A stretch of DNA of 64,000 nucleotides from the NCBI RefSeq assembly GCF_003711105.1, contig NZ_CP023865.1:1896001-1960000 (forward strand), given 5' to 3'. This DNA is from Actinoplanes teichomyceticus ATCC 31121 (lineage in GTDB: Bacteria > Actinomycetota > Actinomycetes > Mycobacteriales > Micromonosporaceae). The notes beneath the pieces were generated by a model. It worked only from the letters and a program-made list of their open reading frames with translations. It had not been told where the DNA came from and did no database searches. Shown piece after piece: positions 45,968 to 55,840 of this stretch (positions are counted from its first letter, which is position 1; the number at the start of each line of letters is the position of its first letter). A program made the translations under genes and the position numbers.

Positions 45968-46504
45968 GTGCGGTTCGAGCGTGCCCGGCTCTGGCCGGTC
46001 CTGGGCGCGGTTGGGGTGGCCGGTGTGCTCACCGGGTGCACGTCGTCGCCCGAGCCGGAGTTCACCCAGCCGTCCGCCCCGAGCGCACCCGCCGCCTCCG
46101 GCGCACCGGCCGCCGGTGGGCCGGCGCCGGCCTGGTCCGAGCCGGTCTCCTACTCGTACGTCCTGACCCGGGGCTGTGACCCCGCCGCGCCCCTCGGCAG
46201 GTACCAGGCCACCGTCCAGGGCGGCCGGGTCACCGGCTACTCCCGGATCGGCGCCCCGACGGCCGCCCCGAGCGCGTCGGCCGACGTGGAGCTCGGCCCG
46301 ATCACCGGCGACGAGGGTGAGGAGATCGAGGTTCCCAGCCTGCGCGACCTGCTCGCGATGGCGCGGACCACCGCCGACGACGGCGGCCAGGCGACCACCG
46401 AGTTCGACCCCGCCGACGGCCACCTGGTCAAGGTCACCATCAACGTGACCGACGACCCGAACGCCGCGGAGTGCTGGAGCGTCTCCGACTACCGGATCGG
46501 CTGA
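45968..46504 (+). CDS. Putative lipoprotein (DUF6174-like)
   Basis: 178 residues with a lipoprotein signal peptide: basic start, hydrophobic core and lipobox LTGC with C24 as the lipidated residue. A Pro/Ala/Ser linker follows. The domain pattern (YSYVLTRGCDP...GRYQATVQGGRV...PSLRDLLAMA...TTEFDPADGHLVKVTIN) resembles DUF6174 proteins. GGAGG lies 6 bases before the GTG. Envelope-located; function unknown. Confidence 0.82.
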   Translation: MRFERARLWPVLGAVGVAGVLTGCTSSPEPEFTQPSAPSAPAASGAPAAGGPAPAWSEPVSYSYVLTRGCDPAAPLGRYQATVQGGRVTGYSRIGAPTAAPSASADVELGPITGDEGEEIEVPSLRDLLAMARTTADDGGQATTEFDPADGHLVKVTINVTDDPNAAECWSVSDYRIG

Positions 46505-46573
46505 CCGGCCCGGCCTACCGGGATCGGGGCCTGCGGCGCGTGGTCGAGTGGGCGTCGCCACCGGGCCTGGCGA

Positions 46574-47098
46574 TCAGTGGGCCGGCTCGGCCTGACTCAC
46601 CAGGTCCAGGAGCGAGACCAGGAAGAAGTTCGCGCCGGCGCCGAAGGCGGCGGCCAACGCGTGACCGACGGCCACGTCCACCGGCCCCGGCTCCCCGTGC
46701 CAGTCGGCGTCCACCTCACCCCTGCTGGTGATGGTGAAATCGCCCAGGCGGAAGCCGTCGCGCAGCAGGCGGCTGGTGTCCGGGCTCTTCGGGCGGTACA
46801 GGTAGGCGTGGCCCTCGTGCTCGGCGACCACCCGGTACGAGTGCCGGGAGTACCGCCCCGCGCCCGGCCGCAGGCGCACCGGGATGTCGTCGACCATCAT
46901 CCGCAGGTGCTGCCGCTCCCGGGTGCCGATCGGGATGTGCGGGTGGACCCGCGGGTCGTGCAGCCGCTCGACGACCGCGACCGTCGTGGTCCCTGCGGCG
47001 AGGACACGGACGACCACCCGGCCGTCGGACTGCTCCACGTCGACGATGCGGGCGTCGGTCACGGCGGTCTCCCGTTCGCTGGGATCGGCGGCATTCAC
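46574..47098 (-). CDS. Hypothetical protein
   Basis: 174 residues, soluble, not recognised. The N-terminal half is strand-rich (ARIVDVEQSDGRVVVRVLAAGTTTVAVVE) and the centre contains HPHIPIGTRERQHLRMMVDDIPVRL. The C-terminus GHALAAAFGAGANFFLVSLLDLV is a hydrophobic helix. GTG start, no Shine-Dalgarno. Convergent with the lipoprotein gene. Confidence 0.7.
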   Translation of the reverse strand: MNAADPSERETAVTDARIVDVEQSDGRVVVRVLAAGTTTVAVVERLHDPRVHPHIPIGTRERQHLRMMVDDIPVRLRPGAGRYSRHSYRVVAEHEGHAYLYRPKSPDTSRLLRDGFRLGDFTITSRGEVDADWHGEPGPVDVAVGHALAAAFGAGANFFLVSLLDLVSQAEPAH

Positions 47099-47211
47099 GC
47101 TGCGCCAATCCTCGCACCGGGCGGCAAGCGCCTAGAGCGCTCGGCGCGGGAGCGTGGTCCGGACGCCGCGCGCGATGGTCGTGGACCGGCCTGAGCGGGC
47201 GGTGACCGCTT

Positions 47212-47258
47212 CGCCGGGCGGCACGTCGCCGATGAACGCGGTGACGTGCCGCCCGGCG
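47212..47258 (-). terminator. 16-bp perfect inverted repeat downstream of the aminopeptidase P gene
   Basis: CGCCGGGCGGCACGTC / GACGTGCCGCCCGGCG around a 15-base loop, 29 bases beyond the aminopeptidase stop. Likely a terminator without T-tract; the large loop is unusual. Confidence 0.65.
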
Positions 47259-47286
47259 GACGGCGGCTGGTCTGGCGGAGTACGGC

Positions 47287-48759
47287 TCAGCCGGGCAGGC
47301 GGGGGCCCGCCTCGCGCTGCGCGGCCAGCCACTTCTCGACCTCGTCGGAGGTGCGCGGCAGGCCCGCGGACAGGTTGCGGCAGCCGTCGGCCGTCACCAG
47401 GACGTCGTCCTCGATGCGGATGCCGAGACCGCGCAGCTCCTCGGGGACCAGGTCGTCCTCGGGCTGGAAGTACAGCCCCGGCTCGACGGTGAGGACGTAG
47501 CCCTCGCCGAGCGGACCCTCCCGGTACGCCTCGTTCCGCGCGTGCGCGCAGTCGTGCACGTCGATGCCGAGCATGTGCCCGAAACCGTGCAGGGTCCAGC
47601 GGCGGTAGATTGTGCTGTCCTCGGCCATCGCCTCGTCCACGCTGACCGGGAGCAGGCCCAGATCGTGCAGGCCCTCGGCGAGCACCCGCATGCACACCTG
47701 GTGCACGTCGCGGAAGAGCACGCCGGGACGGATGGCGTCCATGCCGGCCTGCTGCGACGCGTACACGATGTCGTAGACCTGCCGCTGCAGCGGCGTGAAC
47801 GTGCCGGAGACCGGGACCGTGCGGGTCACGTCGGCGGTGTAGAAGTTGTTCCCCTCCACACCCATGTCCATCAGCAGCAGTTCACCGGGCTGCGTCACGC
47901 CGGTGTTGCGGACCCAGTGCAGGATCGTCGCGTGCGCGCCGGCGCCGACGATCGAGCTGTAGCCGACGTCGTTGCCGTCGTGCCGGGCGCGCAGGCCGAA
48001 GACGCCCTCCAGCAGGCGCTCCTTGACCGCGCGGTCGGCCGGCAGGACCCGGGCGACGTCCTCGAAGCCGAGCACGGTCGCGTCGATGGCGGCCTGCAGC
48101 TGGGCGATCTCCCACTCGTCCTTGACCAGCTTCAGCTCCGAGATCACCCGGGCCAGCTCGCGGTCCCGCGGACGGCTGCGGTCCGGCTCGTAGGCCAGCA
48201 CCGCCCGGTCGACGTTGGCGTCGAGACCGCGCAGCACGCGGGTGCGGCCGGGCGCCGAGGCGGCCAGGGCCGGGCCGAGCGCGCCCAGCGAGGCGGTCTC
48301 CAGGCCCAGCTCGGTGGATTTCTCGGCCAGGGTGTGGGTGCGGCCGATCCAGAGCTCGCCGTTGCGGTCGCGGAAGAAGCGGTCGGTCTCCTTCGAGTTG
48401 CGCTCCCGGGTGTAGAGCACCGCGTCGTGGCCGGACGCGCTCGGTCGGAGCACCAGCACGCTGTCCGGGTCGCGGTCGCCGGTGAGGTAGAAGAAGTCGC
48501 TGCCCGGCCGGAACGGGTAGTCGGTGTCGTTGGCCCGCACCTTCTCGTTGCCGCTCGGGATGATCAGCGTCTCACCGGGGAACGCGTCGGAGAGCGCGGC
48601 GCGACGCTTCGCGTAGTTCGGAACCTCGGGCAGCGGCGCGACCGAGATCGGGTCCTCGCGCCATCCGGTGCGCATGAACTGCAGGAACGCCTCCGGGAAG
48701 GCGGGGTCGTGGGACTCCGTCCGGGGTGCGGGCTGCGCGCCGCCGTCCTTCTGCGCCAT
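47287..48759 (-). CDS. pepP: Xaa-Pro aminopeptidase (aminopeptidase P)
   Basis: Removes N-terminal residues preceding proline; M24B dinuclear metallopeptidase, cytosolic. 490 residues. Metal ligands: the two aspartates of LLMDMGVEGNNFYTADVTRTVPVSG, the histidine of HGFGHMLGIDVHD, and glutamates of LTVEPGLYF and IRIEDDVLV. The N-terminal creatinase-like domain has SDFFYLTGDRDPDSVLVL. GGAGGC lies about 9 bases before the ATG. Confidence 0.96.
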   Translation of the reverse strand: MAQKDGGAQPAPRTESHDPAFPEAFLQFMRTGWREDPISVAPLPEVPNYAKRRAALSDAFPGETLIIPSGNEKVRANDTDYPFRPGSDFFYLTGDRDPDSVLVLRPSASGHDAVLYTRERNSKETDRFFRDRNGELWIGRTHTLAEKSTELGLETASLGALGPALAASAPGRTRVLRGLDANVDRAVLAYEPDRSRPRDRELARVISELKLVKDEWEIAQLQAAIDATVLGFEDVARVLPADRAVKERLLEGVFGLRARHDGNDVGYSSIVGAGAHATILHWVRNTGVTQPGELLLMDMGVEGNNFYTADVTRTVPVSGTFTPLQRQVYDIVYASQQAGMDAIRPGVLFRDVHQVCMRVLAEGLHDLGLLPVSVDEAMAEDSTIYRRWTLHGFGHMLGIDVHDCAHARNEAYREGPLGEGYVLTVEPGLYFQPEDDLVPEELRGLGIRIEDDVLVTADGCRNLSAGLPRTSDEVEKWLAAQREAGPRLPG

Positions 48760-48999
48760 CGTGGGGTGCCTCCGTTCCTCGTGCGGTTCCCCGACGTTAC
48801 CGCTTGCCCCCGACGAAAAGCACCGCCCGGTGCGCCGGCCGGCGGCGGGCGGCTCCCGTCGTACCCGGGAAGCGGTGGAGCGTCCATCCGGATGTCGCGG
48901 CGCAAGCCGGACCGACGCGTGCGCCGGACGGTGCGGGAAGACCGGGAGCGGCCGGACCGCGAGGCCCGGCCGGTACGGTCGTCGAACGGCGCGACGGGC

Positions 49000-49569
49000 T
49001 CAGCGCCCGCCCATCCTCTCGTACCCGAACGGCAGGTTCAGGCAGCCGACCCGGGCCCCCGCCGTCCCGGCTGCACCGGGCGTGGTCCGGGTCGTCTCCG
49101 CGTGCAGGATCAGCGACTTCGGCAGCCGCTCGTGGGAGAACATCCAGTGCTGCTCACGGCGCACCGTCGCCGCGCCCTGCGCGTCCGTGGTGAAGTCCAG
49201 CCAGATCTCGTTCGCGGGGTTGGCGTATGCCGGATCGGTCGACGGTTTGGCCGTGGTCGCGGCCGGATCGTGCCGGTGCTGGTAATGCGGGCCGGCCGCC
49301 TTGGGGTCCCGGTCGCACTCGGCGACGTGCATGTGCGCGCCGTATCCGCGGCCCGGCACCAGCCCGGTCACGTCGAGCTGCACCCAGAGATTGCTGCCGG
49401 TCGAGCTGAACTCGACGTGTGCGGTGGCGCCCACCGGCACCAGCTCGGGGTCGTAGGTGATCGCCTGGGCGCCGGGCTCCCACGTCTGGAAGACGGCGGG
49501 GCCGGGCGCCGGGACGGCGGTCAGGCCGGCGAGGGCCAGGCCGGCTGCTAGTTGAGATAGTGCAAACAT
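49000..49569 (-). CDS. Divergent Cu/Zn superoxide dismutase-like secreted protein
   Basis: 189 residues with an N-terminal hydrophobic signal-like segment (LSQLAAGLALAGLTAVPA) but no basic n-region. The copper-binding H-x-H is in GAHMHVAECD, the third histidine in GPHYQHRHDP, and the fourth in LILHAETTR. The Zn-loop GDLPN of classic SodC is replaced by ANPANEIWLDF, and AGARVGCL replaces the terminal GxRxACG. Enzyme activity is therefore uncertain. ATG at 49569 lacks a Shine-Dalgarno; GACAAT ends 7 bases upstream. Confidence 0.8.
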   Translation of the reverse strand: MFALSQLAAGLALAGLTAVPAPGPAVFQTWEPGAQAITYDPELVPVGATAHVEFSSTGSNLWVQLDVTGLVPGRGYGAHMHVAECDRDPKAAGPHYQHRHDPAATTAKPSTDPAYANPANEIWLDFTTDAQGAATVRREQHWMFSHERLPKSLILHAETTRTTPGAAGTAGARVGCLNLPFGYERMGGR

Positions 49570-49916
49570 GGCAAGAATTGTCGCAAAAACGGATTTATCC
49601 GGTGTCGGAACCCCAGGCTGGACTGACCGGCGCCGGAGCGGGGCACGGCGGAGATCTCGCCGGGTGCGCCGTCCCGGTGAAGCCGGCCAGCGGGCATGAT
49701 CAGCGGGCGCCGCGCCACGGCGGTGCAGTGGTGCATCGGCGGCGGTGGGGTGGCGGCATCGGCGGCGATGGCGCGGTGGCGTGATGGCGCGGTCGCGGTG
49801 GCGCGGTGGCATCGTCGTCGTGGCGTCGTGGCGTCGTGGCGTCGTGGCGTCGTGGCGTGGTGGCGTGGTGGCGTGGTGGCGTTGGCGGACGGGACCCGGG
49901 AAGCGGAGGAAGCGGC
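49570..49916. other. Intergenic region between the SOD-like and PfkB-kinase genes
   Basis: Divergent promoter region without a credible gene. It becomes purely G/T/C-rich from 49740 on, with GCGCGGTGGC motifs grading into an octanucleotide array (49816-49879). No canonical -35/-10 for the kinase was found. Confidence 0.6.
49816..49879. repeat. Octanucleotide tandem array upstream of a sugar kinase
   Basis: Five CGTCGTGG units (49816-49855) followed by three CGTGGTGG units (49856-49879), eight in-phase octamers ending 37 bases before the kinase ATG. Eight-base units change both promoter spacing and reading frame when copy number slips. Confidence 0.95.
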
Positions 49917-50852
49917 ATGGGCTACGCGGTGGTGCTCGGTGAGGCACTGATCGACCTGCTGGAGGCGGAGCAGGACGGCGACCTGATCTACCGTCAGGCG
50001 ATCGGCGGCGCGCCGCTCAACGTCGCCGTCGGGGTGACCCGGCTGGGCGGCCGGGTGGAGTACGCCGGATCGCTCAGCGGCGACGTGCTCGGCGACCGGA
50101 TCGCCGCGTTCCTGCGCGCGGCCGGCGTCGGCGACCGGGGCGTGCGCCGGGTCGACGTGCCGACCACGCTCGCGGTCACCACGTTCGAGGGCGCCGAGCC
50201 GACCTTCACGTTCTACGGGGAGCCCCCCTCGTACGCCCTTCTCGCCCCCGCGGACCTGGACCGCACCGCGATCGCCGGCGCCGGCCTGCTCTATGCCGGC
50301 TCCATCTGCCTGCTCCGCGAGCCGTTCCGGGCGACTGCCCGGGACGCGTGGGCCCGGTGCGGCGGCATCCGGGTCTTCGACCCCAACGTCCGTCCCAAGC
50401 TGCTGCCCGACGACGCCGCGGTGACCGCCCTGCGCTACCTCGTCGAGGAGTACTTCGCCACCGCTGACCTGGTCAAGCTCAGCTCCGCCGACGCGCAGGT
50501 GCTCTACGGCGACGCGGACCCGGCAGCCGCCGCCGAGCGGATCCGCGCGCTGGGCGCGGGCGCGGTGGTGGTGACCTGCGGGGCCCGTGGCGCGCACGTG
50601 GCCGCGGCGGACGGCACGGCGCTGCTGCCCGCCCCGGCGGTCACCGCGGTGGACGCCACCGGCGCCGGTGACTCGGTGATGGCCGCGCTGATCAGCCGCC
50701 TGCTGTCCGGCGGGCTGCCGGCGGATCTGGCCGGCTGGCAGCGGCACGTCCGATTCGCCCTCGCGGTGGCCGGGCTGGTCTGCGAACGTCACGGTGGGGC
50801 GACGGCCATGCCCACCTCGGACGAGGTCGCCGCCCGCTGGGGCGACATCTGA
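49917..50852 (+). CDS. PfkB-family carbohydrate kinase (fructokinase-like)
   Basis: 311-residue ribokinase-fold sugar kinase. N-terminal GEALIDLLEAE, substrate-binding GGAPLNVAVGVTRLGG and the catalytic anion-hole signature DATGAGDSVMAALIS near residue 245. GGAPLNVA favours fructokinase or a similar ketose kinase. GGAGGA lies 7 bases before the ATG. Upstream are eight octanucleotide repeats. Confidence 0.92.
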   Translation: MGYAVVLGEALIDLLEAEQDGDLIYRQAIGGAPLNVAVGVTRLGGRVEYAGSLSGDVLGDRIAAFLRAAGVGDRGVRRVDVPTTLAVTTFEGAEPTFTFYGEPPSYALLAPADLDRTAIAGAGLLYAGSICLLREPFRATARDAWARCGGIRVFDPNVRPKLLPDDAAVTALRYLVEEYFATADLVKLSSADAQVLYGDADPAAAAERIRALGAGAVVVTCGARGAHVAAADGTALLPAPAVTAVDATGAGDSVMAALISRLLSGGLPADLAGWQRHVRFALAVAGLVCERHGGATAMPTSDEVAARWGDI

Positions 50853-51045
50853 CGGTCCGCGAGGCGGCGACGTCTCCATGCCGCCGCGCGAGCGGCGGCG
50901 GTCCGCCCGATTCCCGGTACGAACCGGCCCGCACGCCGGCGGTCATGCGCCCCGTGGCGGCCCCGCGCGGTACGGCCGCCGGTGTTCGGGCGGCCACGGC
51001 AACCATCGGGAGCGGGCGCGAGTTCGGCTCGGGCGGTCCGGCCGG

Positions 51046-51438
51046 TCAGTCGCCGAGGGCACGGGCGATGAAGCGCGTCCGGTCGAGGACGGTGCGCTCG
51101 ACGTGGACCTCGGCGACCACGGTCTCGCCGTCCCGGACCTCGACGTGGAAGAGCAGCTTGCGCCCGTCCACGCCGACGAGTCTGGCGTGGGCGAGCACCT
51201 TGCGCCCGACCGGCGTCGGCGCCCGGTGTTCCACCGTGGCCCGGGTGCCGACAGTGGTGATTCCACCCGGGATCTGTCGCGCGGTCGCGGCCACCGTGGC
51301 GGCCTCGGCGAGCGCCAGCACCCGGGGCGTGGCCAGCACCGGCACGTCGCCGGAGCCGATGGACTGGGCGGTGTCGGCATCGGTGACCGTCAACTCCACC
51401 CGGGCGTTGAGACCGGGAGCGAACTCCGGTAGCTCCAT
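51046..51438 (-). CDS. FlK-like hotdog thioesterase
   Basis: 130 residues, single hotdog domain. GSGDVPVLATPRVLALAEAATVAA is the helix of the FlK (fluoroacetyl-CoA thioesterase) type with its catalytic Thr-Glu-type region, and GTRATVEHRAPTPVGRKVLAHARL the following strands. Substrate unknown. TAAGCT ends 6 bases before the ATG (leaderless). Confidence 0.87.
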   Translation of the reverse strand: MELPEFAPGLNARVELTVTDADTAQSIGSGDVPVLATPRVLALAEAATVAATARQIPGGITTVGTRATVEHRAPTPVGRKVLAHARLVGVDGRKLLFHVEVRDGETVVAEVHVERTVLDRTRFIARALGD

Positions 51439-51511
51439 CCCGACAGCTTAAGCGCGCCCGGGTGGCCGCCAGAACGTCTCGTCAGCGGGTTGACCCGCCC
51501 CGGAAGGTGGA

Positions 51512-53485
51512 CTACCCGTCCGCGGGTGCCGGGCCGGCCGGTGGTCCGCCGGCAGGATGCGAATCGGTCGGTGGTCCCGTCGTGGGTGGCGCAGCCTGGT
51601 GCGGTCCCGTCGTGGGTGGCGCAGCGTGGTGCGGCCCCGCCGTGGGTGGTGGACCGGTTGGCTGCCACCCCACCGGCGGCGGGGCGAGCGGCTGCCCGGC
51701 TGTCGCCGGAGGCGGCAGCGGTCCCGGCATGACGGGCAGCGCGAAGATCTGACCCGCCACCGGCGGCAGGTAGACGGTCTGCCCTGGTCGCCGCTGCCAG
51801 ACCGGGGGATACCCGGCTGCCGGCGGAGGGACGGGCTGGGCTCCGGCGAATGGTGCCGGGAAGGGCTGCGCTTCCGTGGGGGGCGCCGGGAAGGGCTGTG
51901 CTCCCGTGGGCGGTGCCGGGAAGGGCTGTGCTCCCGTGGGCGGTGCCGGGAAGGGCTGTGCTCCCGTGGGCGGTGCCGGGAAGGGCTGCGCTCCCGTGGG
52001 GGGCGCCGGGAGAGGCTGACCGCCCGGGGGCGGCGGCCCCGCGGGTCGACCGTCCGCCGCTTGACCGCGCGCCGCTTGACCGTCCGCCGCTTGACCGCGC
52101 GCCGGGAGCCACCCCGCGGCCGGCGAGCCGCCCGGCAGCCCGCCGGCCGCGGCGGGAGCGGGCCGCCGCGCCTGTCGCGCCCGGCGGGCCAGTTCGTCGG
52201 CGAGCGCCCACGCCTCGGCGAGATCGCGGTCCCGGGCCACCCCGGACCGGCCGCCGGCCGCGTCCGCATGGACCGTGGCGAGGCCGAACAGCCGCTGCAG
52301 CGGACCCTGCACGACCCGGACGCTCTGCAGCCGGGCGTACGGCACCAGGGTCATCTCCCGGGCGAGCCGCCCCTGCCGGGTGACCAGCACGTCCGGGTGC
52401 AGCCCGACGCCCATGAACCGCAGCCCGACCGGGTGCAGCCAGCGCACCCGGGCCGGCGGCGGTGAGGTGGCCAGGGTGGCCAGGTCGACACCGGGCAGCA
52501 CGGCGCCGATCAGGAAGCGGGCGGCGTGCCGGTCGCCGACCGGGAGCAGCCGGTCGGAGCCGGTGTCGGCGCCGCGTTCCGGTGCGCCGTACCCGGCCAC
52601 GTCCAGTTGCAGGTAGAGCCATCCGGAGGGTCGCCAGAGCAGCGGCCAGGTGATCCGGAGCGCCTGGACGCGGTGCAGCGGCACCACCTGGTTGCGGGTC
52701 TCGGTCAGGCCGTAGTGCAGCAGCAGCCGCCCGCCCGGATCGCGGGCGAGCCGGAAGTTCCAGTCCCGCAGCACCCGGCGGATCGGTTGGAGCAGCACCC
52801 CGGCCATCGCGGTGACCGTGCTGGCGATCCCGATGAAGGTCCACGAGCCCTCCATCACGAACTGGACGATCACCCAGGCGACGCCCACCGGCAGCAGGAA
52901 CGCCTGCGGGGTGAGCAGCTGGCTGACCAGCAGGTCGCGGTTGCGGACGGAGAGGAACACGTGTTCCGGCGGGGTCGCGGTGACCGGGGCGGCCGCCGGG
53001 CCGGCGCCGGGCACGGCCGGCTGCGGGGTACGACCGGACAGCGCGAGCAGGCGTTCCCGCAGCGCGGACGCTTCCCGTACGGTCAGGTAGGCCAGCGGCG
53101 CCTCGGCCTTGTTCCCGCCGACCACCTCCAGCCGCAGCTCGGCCAGGCCGGTGAGCTGCGCGAGCAGCGGCCGGCGCAGCTCGACGGACTGCAACCGGTC
53201 GAGCGGGATGGCCCGGTTGCGCCGCCACAGCAGCCCGTCGGTGATCCGCAGCTCCCGGGCCACCACCTGGTAGCCGGTGTTCCACCACCCGATCGCCGAG
53301 AAGATCACCGCGCCCACCGCGAGGGCGGCCACCACCATCGCGAAGTGCGTCGGCCCGAGCTGGCGCAGTGTCTGCCAGGACAGCGCGGCGACGATCACGA
53401 CGAGGCTCTTGGCGCCGTGCAGCAGCGGGCTGAGCGGGTGCAGTCGCTGCCGCCCGGCCGGCTCGGGGGTCCCGGTGGCGGTCAC
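51512..53485 (-). CDS. Bacterial PH-domain (YdbT-like) membrane protein with proline-rich tail
   Basis: 657 residues. Two membrane pairs (about 30-70 and 200-245) alternate with bPH2 domains (NTGYQVVARELRITDGLLWRRNRAIPLDRLQSVEL; GLTETRNQVVPLHRVQALRI; PDVLVTRQGRLAREMTLVPYARLQSVRVVQGPLQRLFGLATV). The last about 200 residues are Pro/Ala/Gln-rich with tandem PPTGAQPFPA decapeptides, probably a disordered envelope-facing or interaction tail. GTG start overlaps the stop of the shorter PH gene upstream. Function unknown. Confidence 0.88.
   Translation of the reverse strand: MTATGTPEPAGRQRLHPLSPLLHGAKSLVVIVAALSWQTLRQLGPTHFAMVVAALAVGAVIFSAIGWWNTGYQVVARELRITDGLLWRRNRAIPLDRLQSVELRRPLLAQLTGLAELRLEVVGGNKAEAPLAYLTVREASALRERLLALSGRTPQPAVPGAGPAAAPVTATPPEHVFLSVRNRDLLVSQLLTPQAFLLPVGVAWVIVQFVMEGSWTFIGIASTVTAMAGVLLQPIRRVLRDWNFRLARDPGGRLLLHYGLTETRNQVVPLHRVQALRITWPLLWRPSGWLYLQLDVAGYGAPERGADTGSDRLLPVGDRHAARFLIGAVLPGVDLATLATSPPPARVRWLHPVGLRFMGVGLHPDVLVTRQGRLAREMTLVPYARLQSVRVVQGPLQRLFGLATVHADAAGGRSGVARDRDLAEAWALADELARRARQARRPAPAAAGGLPGGSPAAGWLPARGQAADGQAARGQAADGRPAGPPPPGGQPLPAPPTGAQPFPAPPTGAQPFPAPPTGAQPFPAPPTGAQPFPAPPTEAQPFPAPFAGAQPVPPPAAGYPPVWQRRPGQTVYLPPVAGQIFALPVMPGPLPPPATAGQPLAPPPVGWQPTGPPPTAGPHHAAPPTTGPHQAAPPTTGPPTDSHPAGGPPAGPAPADG
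51841..52018. repeat. 30-bp in-frame coding repeats in the PH-domain protein tail
   Basis: About six 30-bp units; 51901-51930 and 51931-51960 are identical and the neighbours differ by one to four bases. They encode PPTGAQPFPA on the minus strand. Smaller in-frame duplications occur at 52067-52110 (GQAAD/GQAAR) and 51596-51650. Copy number can change without a frameshift. Confidence 0.92.
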
Positions 53486-53997
53486 AGGCCCTCGGCCCGG
53501 TCCTCGCCGAGGGCGGTGAGCCGGTCGCGCAACCGGGCCGCCTCGTCCGGTGGCAGGCCGGGCACCCGGGCGTCGCTGGCCGCGGCCGCGGTGTGCAGCT
53601 GCACGGTGGCCAGCCCGAACGCGCGCTCGATCGGTCCGGCGGTGACGTCGACGAACTGCATCCGGGCGTACGGCACGATGGTGAGCCGCCGGACCAGCAG
53701 GCCGTGCCGGACCATCAGGTCGTTGTCGCGCTCGGCGTACCCCCAGGCCCGGACGGCCCGGACGGCGACGGCCGCGCGCCAGAGCCCGAGCAGCAGCACC
53801 GCGCCCAGGCCGGCGAGCCAGCCCCACTGCCGGCCGACGAGCCAGCCGACGCCGAGCCCGATGAGCAGGACCGCCTGCCAGATGGCCAGCCCGATCAGCT
53901 CCACAGTGATCAGCTTGCTGGAGACCGGACGCCAGCGGACCGTGTCCGGCCACGGCTGCAGGGCATCGACGACGGTGGGCACCGCGGGCTCGTTCAC
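53482..53997 (-). CDS. PH-domain (YdbS-like) membrane protein
   Basis: 171 residues. Two membrane helices (about 33-50 and 58-80) followed by one bPH2 domain (AERDNDLMVRHGLLVRRLTIVPYARMQFVDVTAGPIERAFGLATVQLHT). Partner of the larger PH protein, whose GTG overlaps its stop: the usual ydbS-ydbT pair. GTG start with TAGGGT ending 6 bases upstream; that -10 overlaps the stop codon of the zinc-ribbon gene. Confidence 0.92.
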   Translation of the reverse strand: MNEPAVPTVVDALQPWPDTVRWRPVSSKLITVELIGLAIWQAVLLIGLGVGWLVGRQWGWLAGLGAVLLLGLWRAAVAVRAVRAWGYAERDNDLMVRHGLLVRRLTIVPYARMQFVDVTAGPIERAFGLATVQLHTAAAASDARVPGLPPDEAARLRDRLTALGEDRAEGL

Positions 53998-54006
53998 ATC
54001 TGAACC

Positions 54007-54228
54007 CTACGAGATCCTGGCATCCTCCGACGACACGAAAGGTGTCACTTCCCGCAGGAAGGAGCGGGCTTCCAGGAAGGCGCCGAGGGACACCCGATGA
54101 TCAGGGCAGGCGAGCCAGGTCTTGCGGTATTCCGGGGTGTGCAGCTTGGGATTGTTCCAGAGCAATTGCCAGGCCGCGGGCGCGCGACAGCCCTTGGCGG
54201 AGCACTGCGGGGGGAGTTCCTCGACCAT
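54007..54228 (-). CDS. Small zinc-ribbon-like protein
   Basis: 73 residues. CSAKGC near the N-terminus and ACPDH in the middle (C9, C14, C41, H44) form a plausible zinc site; KGCRAPAAWQLLWNNPKLHTPEYRKTWLACPDH is strongly conserved in actinobacteria as I recall. Function unknown. TAAGTT ends 6 bases before the ATG (leaderless). Confidence 0.85.
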   Translation of the reverse strand: MVEELPPQCSAKGCRAPAAWQLLWNNPKLHTPEYRKTWLACPDHRVSLGAFLEARSFLREVTPFVSSEDARIS

Positions 54229-54591
54229 GCGACCAACTTAATGGCAACGTCATTGACGACTCTGGCATGGGAGAAATAAAAACGGGTGGTTATGCGCCGG
54301 GCGGCCACGGGGGAAGCCGCCCGGCGACGTGCTAAATGCTACACGGTTCAAAGACATACGTATCCACCCGGTGAGCGTGGCTGTTCCGGCGGATCGCGCA
54401 GAAAGATCAACATGTTCGGCGGATAGTGCCCTGGGCTGCGGCGATCCGTCCGGGCCGGGATGATGGGACGGTCAGGTGACGGCGCCGGTTCCGCCTCTCC
54501 TAGGAACCTCTCAGGCGTGTGTAGTTGTCTGTCGTGTAAGTCTTGAGCGTCGGCATCCGCGCCGGCGCATCACGACCGTTGTGGAGGACCG
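54229..54591. other. Divergent promoter region before moxR
   Basis: 363 bases without a gene. It contains a perfect 10-bp hairpin (GCCGGGCGGC / GCCGCCCGGC, 54296-54325), an AT-richer stretch with TACGTA near 54357, direct repeats TTCCGGCGGAT / TTCGGCGGAT, and the moxR Shine-Dalgarno GGAGGA. No confident -35/-10 pair. Confidence 0.6.
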
Positions 54592-55755
<1,164 letters not shown>

Positions 55756-55840
55756 CCGGCGGCACCGAGCGACGCCGGCCCGCGCCGGCCGGTGATCCGT
55801 GCGGCGCGGGCCGTGCGGGCACGGTGGAGGGGGCGCGGTC

